Assembly: GCF_001983935.1 (NCBI RefSeq)
Contig: NZ_CP017641.1
Span: forward strand, 3,658,001-3,722,000
DNA: 64,000 nt
DNA from: Fuerstiella marisgermanici
GTDB taxonomy: Bacteria > Planctomycetota > Planctomycetia > Planctomycetales > Planctomycetaceae
Reading direction: 5' to 3'
Made by a program: the position numbers and the translations under genes. Position 1 is the first letter of the stretch; every line of letters begins with the position of its first letter. Positions 60,937 to 64,000 of this stretch are shown in pieces. The notes beneath the pieces are model-generated. The model made no database searches. It saw only the letters and a program-made list of their open reading frames with translations, and was not told where the DNA came from.

Positions 60937-62250
60937 CTATACCGTCGGTTCCCAACCTGGTTCGTATTCTCGCTTCCATAGTTTCATGGCTTCATCGTTG
61001 TTAAGGATGTGGCCGTTGGCGGGGTCGCAGTCCAGTGAATCGCCGGTTCGGTGAGCGATGTTTCCGAGATGACACAGCAGCGTGCTCTTGTGGCCTTCTT
61101 CAATCTCGGCGTTCAGCATCGTCGGATCGTCCGCTCGGATCGCATCCACGAAGTTCTGGATATGGAAGGAGTCCGAACGGGTGCCGGGGACGTTTTTGAT
61201 TTCCTTCGCCCTTTGATCGTAGACCTTGTAGCCCCAGTCTGTGATTTCCAGACTGCCTTCTTCGCCATGGAACGTGCAGCCGAAGCTGCTACCGTCCATG
61301 CCGTGGCGATTGCAGCTGAGAGCTTCCCAGATGCATTGTTTTTCGCCTTCGAACTGGAACGAAACAACGTGCGTGTCGGCTGTTTCCTGGTCGTCGTCAA
61401 AACGGTAGCGACCGCCGGACGAAACAACTCGAGTGGGATAGTCGGCCTGCAGGCCCCAGCGAGCCAGGTCGAGCGAATGAACGCCGTTGTTGCCCAGTTC
61501 TCCGTTGCCATAGTGCCAGAACCAGTGCCAGTTGTAAGGCAGTTTGTTAGACGTGTACGGCTGACGCGGAGCGGGCCCCTGCCACAATTCGTAGTCCATG
61601 TTTGGTGGAACTTCAGCCGGCGTTCCGTGTCCGATGGGACCTCGCAGGTTGGCGTACCAACTTCGGCTGTAATACACGCGACCGATGCCGCCATCGTGAA
61701 GCAGTTTGATGGCTTCCTGAATCTCTTTGCCACTGCGTCGCTGGCTGCCCATTTGAACGCACTTTTTGTTCTTGCGAGCCGCCTTGATGGCCATTTCGCC
61801 TTCCCACGGATTGTGGCTGCATGGCTTTTCGACGTAGCAGTGCTTGCCTGCGTTACAGGCCATGATGGCTGCTGGCGCGTGCCAGTGATTTGGGGCCGCA
61901 CACACAAGAGCGTCGACGTCTGGGTCATCCAGAATGTCTTTGAAGTTGCCGGTCGTTGCAAAGTCGTAATCGACCAACTTGTCCATCCGCTTGGCAGCAG
62001 CGGCCAGTCGGTTCGTGTCGGTTTCGCAAAGGTACTTCACTTCGACGTTCGGCGTTTCCGCAAATGTGGTCGCCAGCGACATACCTCGACTTAGCCCCAT
62101 GACGCCCACGACGACTTTGTCCTGCGCACTGCGAGGGCCTGCCGCTCGCGATGGTGCTGCAGCACCGATGGCCGTTAACGCGGCTCCGGAAGCCGCCACA
62201 AAACTTCGGCGAGAGACAGACGAAGGTTGATCGTTCTGATTTTCGGACAT
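60937..62250 (-). CDS. Tat-exported Gfo/Idh/MocA family oxidoreductase
   Basis: A 437-residue protein. A twin-arginine signal (SRRSFVAASGAALTAIGAAA) is followed by a Rossmann domain (VVVGVMGLSRGMSLATTF), the EKPCSHN block with its catalytic Lys, and a C-terminal substrate domain with NNGVHSLDLARWGL. Exported Gfo/Idh proteins are abundant in planctomycetes and take a tightly bound NAD with them; they are linked to glycoside oxidation or hydrolysis. AAGGA lies 8 bases before the ATG. Substrate unknown. The selenoprotein gene ends 70 bases upstream. Confidence 0.92.
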   Translation of the reverse strand: MSENQNDQPSSVSRRSFVAASGAALTAIGAAAPSRAAGPRSAQDKVVVGVMGLSRGMSLATTFAETPNVEVKYLCETDTNRLAAAAKRMDKLVDYDFATTGNFKDILDDPDVDALVCAAPNHWHAPAAIMACNAGKHCYVEKPCSHNPWEGEMAIKAARKNKKCVQMGSQRRSGKEIQEAIKLLHDGGIGRVYYSRSWYANLRGPIGHGTPAEVPPNMDYELWQGPAPRQPYTSNKLPYNWHWFWHYGNGELGNNGVHSLDLARWGLQADYPTRVVSSGGRYRFDDDQETADTHVVSFQFEGEKQCIWEALSCNRHGMDGSSFGCTFHGEEGSLEITDWGYKVYDQRAKEIKNVPGTRSDSFHIQNFVDAIRADDPTMLNAEIEEGHKSTLLCHLGNIAHRTGDSLDCDPANGHILNNDEAMKLWKREYEPGWEPTV

Positions 62251-62319
62251 GTAGATATTCCTTAGGGCAGGAGAGTTGCAGGAGGGAAATAATTCGGGCA
62301 GAAGGATGATGAAGGTGCA

Positions 62320-62532
62320 CTACAGCTGAGTCAGGATTTCTTCATCCGTGGGAAACCGGTGAGTTTTTTGCTTGCTGAAAATCAGGCGGCCGTCGACTTC
62401 GACGTCAAACACACCACCTTTGCTCTTCACAAGTTCAGCATCGACGCCATTCTTGTTCTTGATCGCAGCCGCCAGACTGGTGGCTTGGGGCGTGTAATTT
62501 CACATCACGCAGTAGGTGATCCTGATCTTCAT
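62320..62532 (-). CDS. SelW-like (Rdx family) selenoprotein, UGA read as Sec
   Basis: Reading through one in-frame TGA (62500-62502) gives a 70-residue protein that matches the Rdx/SelW thioredoxin-like family from end to end. It starts MKIRITYCVMU (Cys 8, Sec 11: the CxxU redox motif), then NYTPQATSLAAAI, GGVFDVEVDGRLIFSK and the C-terminal FPTDEEILTQL before TAG. A GGAG ribosome site is 6 bases before the ATG. In Cys homologues the UGA position is the second Cys of CxxC. A hairpin after the UGA (62467-62485) fits a bacterial SECIS. An ordinary gene caller would miss it because of the stop and a 293-residue antisense frame. It probably acts in redox control; Sec machinery is not in the window. 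Confidence 0.82.
62467..62485 (-). promoter_or_regulatory. Candidate bacterial SECIS hairpin
   Basis: On the minus strand, 14 bases after the UGA, AGCC pairs with GGCT and, past an A/C mismatch, CCA pairs with TGG around the loop GTC. The first loop base is a G, 23 bases from the UGA. This position and loop G fit the known bacterial SECIS rule, but the stem is short. Confidence 0.5.
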
Positions 62533-62569
62533 TGTAAACTCCGTGGTGCAGGTTTCGTCGGCCAACCAT

Positions 62570-62596
62570 ATTATGCGCTCGCGAAACGGAAGGCAA
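62570..62596 (-). promoter_or_regulatory. Candidate promoter for the selenoprotein gene
   Basis: On the minus strand CATAAT (62570-62575) matches 5 of 6 bases of the -10 consensus, with TTGCCT (62591-62596) 15 bases upstream. It is 38 bases before the start codon. The spacing is shorter than ideal. Confidence 0.3.
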
Positions 62597-62737
62597 CCGG
62601 CGGGCGATGGTCAGCCTGGGCAATTTGCACGATGAATCGTCTGCAGCAGTTTTCCTTATGCCGGTCCACTGAAATCGGCGATGACTGCCGACATTTATCA
62701 GCCAATTCTGCAAATTGTGACGAGGCAATTTCGCGCA

Positions 62738-62775
62738 CGAAAAAGTCCCACGCGCCGAGGTCGGAGCGTGGGACT
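62738..62775 (-). terminator. Rho-independent terminator after the metal-binding protein gene
   Basis: On the minus strand AGTCCCACGC (62766-62775) pairs perfectly with GCGTGGGACT (62744-62753), followed by TTTTT-like bases (62739-62743). It ends the 62800-63270 transcript and separates it from the selenoprotein gene, which therefore needs its own promoter. Confidence 0.85.
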
Positions 62776-62799
62776 ACTAAGGGGCGTCTGTCAGCCGAA

Positions 62800-63270
62800 T
62801 TACTCCGCCTTTTTCTCTTTCACTTCATAACCCTTTTTGAATGCATCTTCGCTGAAGACCAGTTCAAGCTGTTCGTCGCCTTCGGCACCCGCAACCTTGG
62901 CTTTGCATTTGCCGCAGCAGAAGCCGACTTTGACGCCAGCGACCTTCACATTTTGTTCCGCGTTAACGGATCCACCAGACAGCGGGCACTTCACCTGCTT
63001 TGCCTGCTTGGTCTGGATCAGTTGATGATTCGCTTTCGTCGCAAACTTCTTGCTGTCCTTTTCCATGGCGGCTTTGCACTTGCCGCAGCAAACGTAGACG
63101 TTGGCCTTCTTGTAGCTGACGGTTTTTGCGTCAGCAATTTTGATTTCTTTGCCGGCGACCGGACACTTCACTGTGGTGACTTTTTCTGCTGCTTCTTCGG
63201 CGTTGCCAACAGAAACGATGGCAACCATCGCGGCCAGTAGTACAGAAGCTGCTGTTGTGAAAGACTTCAT
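62800..63270 (-). CDS. Secreted protein with two TRASH/YHS-like metal-binding repeats
   Basis: A 156-residue exported protein. After a signal peptide (AASVLLAAMVAIVSVGNA) there are two similar cysteine modules. The first has CPVAGKEI (Cys 36) and YVCCGKCKAAM (Cys 61, 62, 65); the second has CPLSGGSV (Cys 95) and GFCCGKCKAKV (Cys 118, 119, 122). The C-P-x2-G then C-C-G-x-C pattern resembles TRASH/YHS metal-binding domains linked to copper and other heavy metals. The protein is Lys-rich. AAAGGA precedes the ATG. It is encoded next to another Cys-rich secreted protein, suggesting metal homeostasis (inference). Confidence 0.75.
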   Translation of the reverse strand: MKSFTTAASVLLAAMVAIVSVGNAEEAAEKVTTVKCPVAGKEIKIADAKTVSYKKANVYVCCGKCKAAMEKDSKKFATKANHQLIQTKQAKQVKCPLSGGSVNAEQNVKVAGVKVGFCCGKCKAKVAGAEGDEQLELVFSEDAFKKGYEVKEKKAE

Positions 63271-63407
63271 AAATGTTTCCTTTAACGATTCGATTGTGTG
63301 GTGTGTGATTTGGAAATCTGAAAGTTCAGATCTGCGCGAGGGTATTCGCAGGCCGAAGCCTCGGCCTGGTGTTTGCGCATGCGTGAGTGTTGCAGTGTTG
63401 CCGGAGT

Positions 63408-63854
63408 TTAAATCCGCCAGACACTGGTCACGGTGCGCGTCGGCGGCGGCCGCCGGACCGTTCCAGGCGAATGCGATCGCTGTGGTTGCTCACACAAGTC
63501 CAGTGAGTACACGTGTGCCGCAGCTGCGTTTTTGCATTGCGCCGAATCGAGCGACACGGTCTGAGCCGTCACAATGGCATTCTGCCGATGTAGGGTCCGG
63601 CAGTGGCACGGTGTGCTCGTTGGTTGATCGGGTTCGGATTCCGATCTGACAGCTGCGACATCAGCGCAGCACGACGGCTTTGATGAAGATGTTCCGCAGC
63701 AGCTGGGACCTGGCTCTTTCTGGCGAATGTTCTTTCCACTCGCCTGGCTGCAACACGAGGTCGGTCCTTTGCAGCAACAGTTCCCCAATGCCGCATTGGG
63801 GATCAACATCCCCAGCGTCATACAGAAAACCAGTATGTTGCGGCTCCAGTTCAC
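63408..63854 (-). CDS. Cysteine-rich secreted protein
   Basis: A 148-residue protein if started at the GTG at 63854, which begins a good signal peptide (NWSRNILVFCMTLGMLIPNAALG). The mature part opens with NCCCKGPTSCCSQ and later has SCCGTSSSKPSCC and CHCR, about 16 cysteines in all, mostly in the first half. The frame extends upstream to a TTG at 63944, which I consider less likely. No enzyme family is recognised. The Cys clusters suggest metal or metalloid binding. It is 137 bases upstream of the TRASH-like gene on the same strand. Confidence 0.55.
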   Translation of the reverse strand: MNWSRNILVFCMTLGMLIPNAALGNCCCKGPTSCCSQASGKNIRQKEPGPSCCGTSSSKPSCCADVAAVRSESEPDQPTSTPCHCRTLHRQNAIVTAQTVSLDSAQCKNAAAAHVYSLDLCEQPQRSHSPGTVRRPPPTRTVTSVWRI

Positions 63855-63946
63855 GTGTGGCACACTTTCGGCAGCGTTAGACGATGCGTTCGAGAACCAC
63901 GAATTGTACGGACATTTCACTGGTTTGGGAAGATGAGTCCCCAAAA

Positions 63947-64000
63947 CTAAGCAAACACGTTCTGCAGCGGAGTGCCTTCATGAGCAATGTGGAAGGGACG
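63947..64000 (-). CDS. 3' end of a gene running off the right edge
   Basis: The minus strand reads RPFHIAHEGTPLQNVFA and TAG at 63947-63949, open from the window edge. The tail resembles the C-terminus of DUF1501-type proteins (Arg-Pro, then G-x-P and a final hydrophobic-Ala), but 17 residues are too few for a firm call. Confidence 0.45.
   Translation of the reverse strand, partial: RPFHIAHEGTPLQNVFA

Noticed and set aside
61051-62094. 347-residue plus-strand open frame
   Set aside because: Antisense shadow of the Gfo/Idh gene, which has motifs, a Tat signal and a ribosome site.
62500-62502. The TGA as an ordinary stop or a pseudogene mutation
   Set aside because: Family match continues for 59 residues after the TGA with no shift, and it lies exactly at the redox Cys/Sec position. 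I keep this as the main alternative until Sec genes are checked.
62359-63240. 293-residue plus-strand open frame
   Set aside because: It is antisense to the selenoprotein and the TRASH-like gene, has no ribosome site or family resemblance, and its length reflects GC-rich codon structure of the real genes.

Overview
The window looks like a chromosomal segment of a Planctomycetes bacterium (Planctomycetaceae, possibly close to Fuerstiella; the genus is inference). The diagnostic families are a planctomycete cytochrome/DUF1549/DUF1553 protein next to DUF1501, a DUF1559 prepilin-like protein, a PVC-type heme-binding dehydrogenase with an SGNH partner, a sulfatase, DUF1080, a FecR/LamG protein with an ECF sigma factor, and Tat-exported Gfo/Idh and TIM-barrel proteins. 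No rRNA, tRNA, CRISPR array or prophage was recognised.

Layout. 1-4.6 kb: 5' end of a minus-strand gene, then a plus-strand run purM, universal stress protein, exported TIM-barrel protein, rsmG, tsaD. 4.8-7.5 kb: minus-strand LarA-like protein, pterin carbinolamine dehydratase and SDR. 7.6-15.2 kb: BatA/VWA membrane protein, a repeat-rich gap, VOC protein, a glycine/aspartate-repeat surface protein, DinB, PhyH dioxygenase, lipase. 15.2-23.1 kb: envelope block, with an AsmA-like protein divergent from kdsD plus a giant LptC/OstA-like protein. 23.2-35.2 kb: minus-strand epimerase, DHH phosphoesterase, CNNM/CorC protein, Dabb lipoprotein, hypothetical, BNR-repeat protein, metG, gatB, DUF1080. 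35.3-48.7 kb: GcvH-like protein, Nudix, a sulfatase fused to a sialate-O-acetylesterase-like domain, beta-helix protein, trkA and hemB, SGNH protein, 1174-residue cytochrome dehydrogenase. 49.2-57.2 kb: sigma/FecR pair divergent from DUF1559, a TTR-like lipoprotein, PSCyt/DUF1549/DUF1553 and DUF1501. 57.4-59.5 kb: an IS1634-type element that seems to have split a small gene. 59.7-64 kb: aldo/keto reductase, Gfo/Idh protein, a hidden SelW-like selenoprotein gene, and a secreted metal-binding pair at the right edge.

Main results. (1) At 62320-62532 on the minus strand there is a 70-residue Rdx/SelW-family gene with an in-frame UGA at the redox position (CxxU), a good ribosome binding site, and a small hairpin after the UGA that resembles a bacterial SECIS. 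(2) Three interspersed palindromic repeat families (my labels RPT1, RPT2, RPT3) fill the gaps between genes. All three RPT2 copies start within 0-3 bases of a stop codon, in the same orientation relative to that gene. RPT1 is built from nested hairpins with GCGAAGC-type tips. (3) Other structured DNA includes a nested inverted repeat at a gene end (48.7 kb) and a 15-bp perfect terminator hairpin (24.7 kb) with no annotated gene upstream on its strand.
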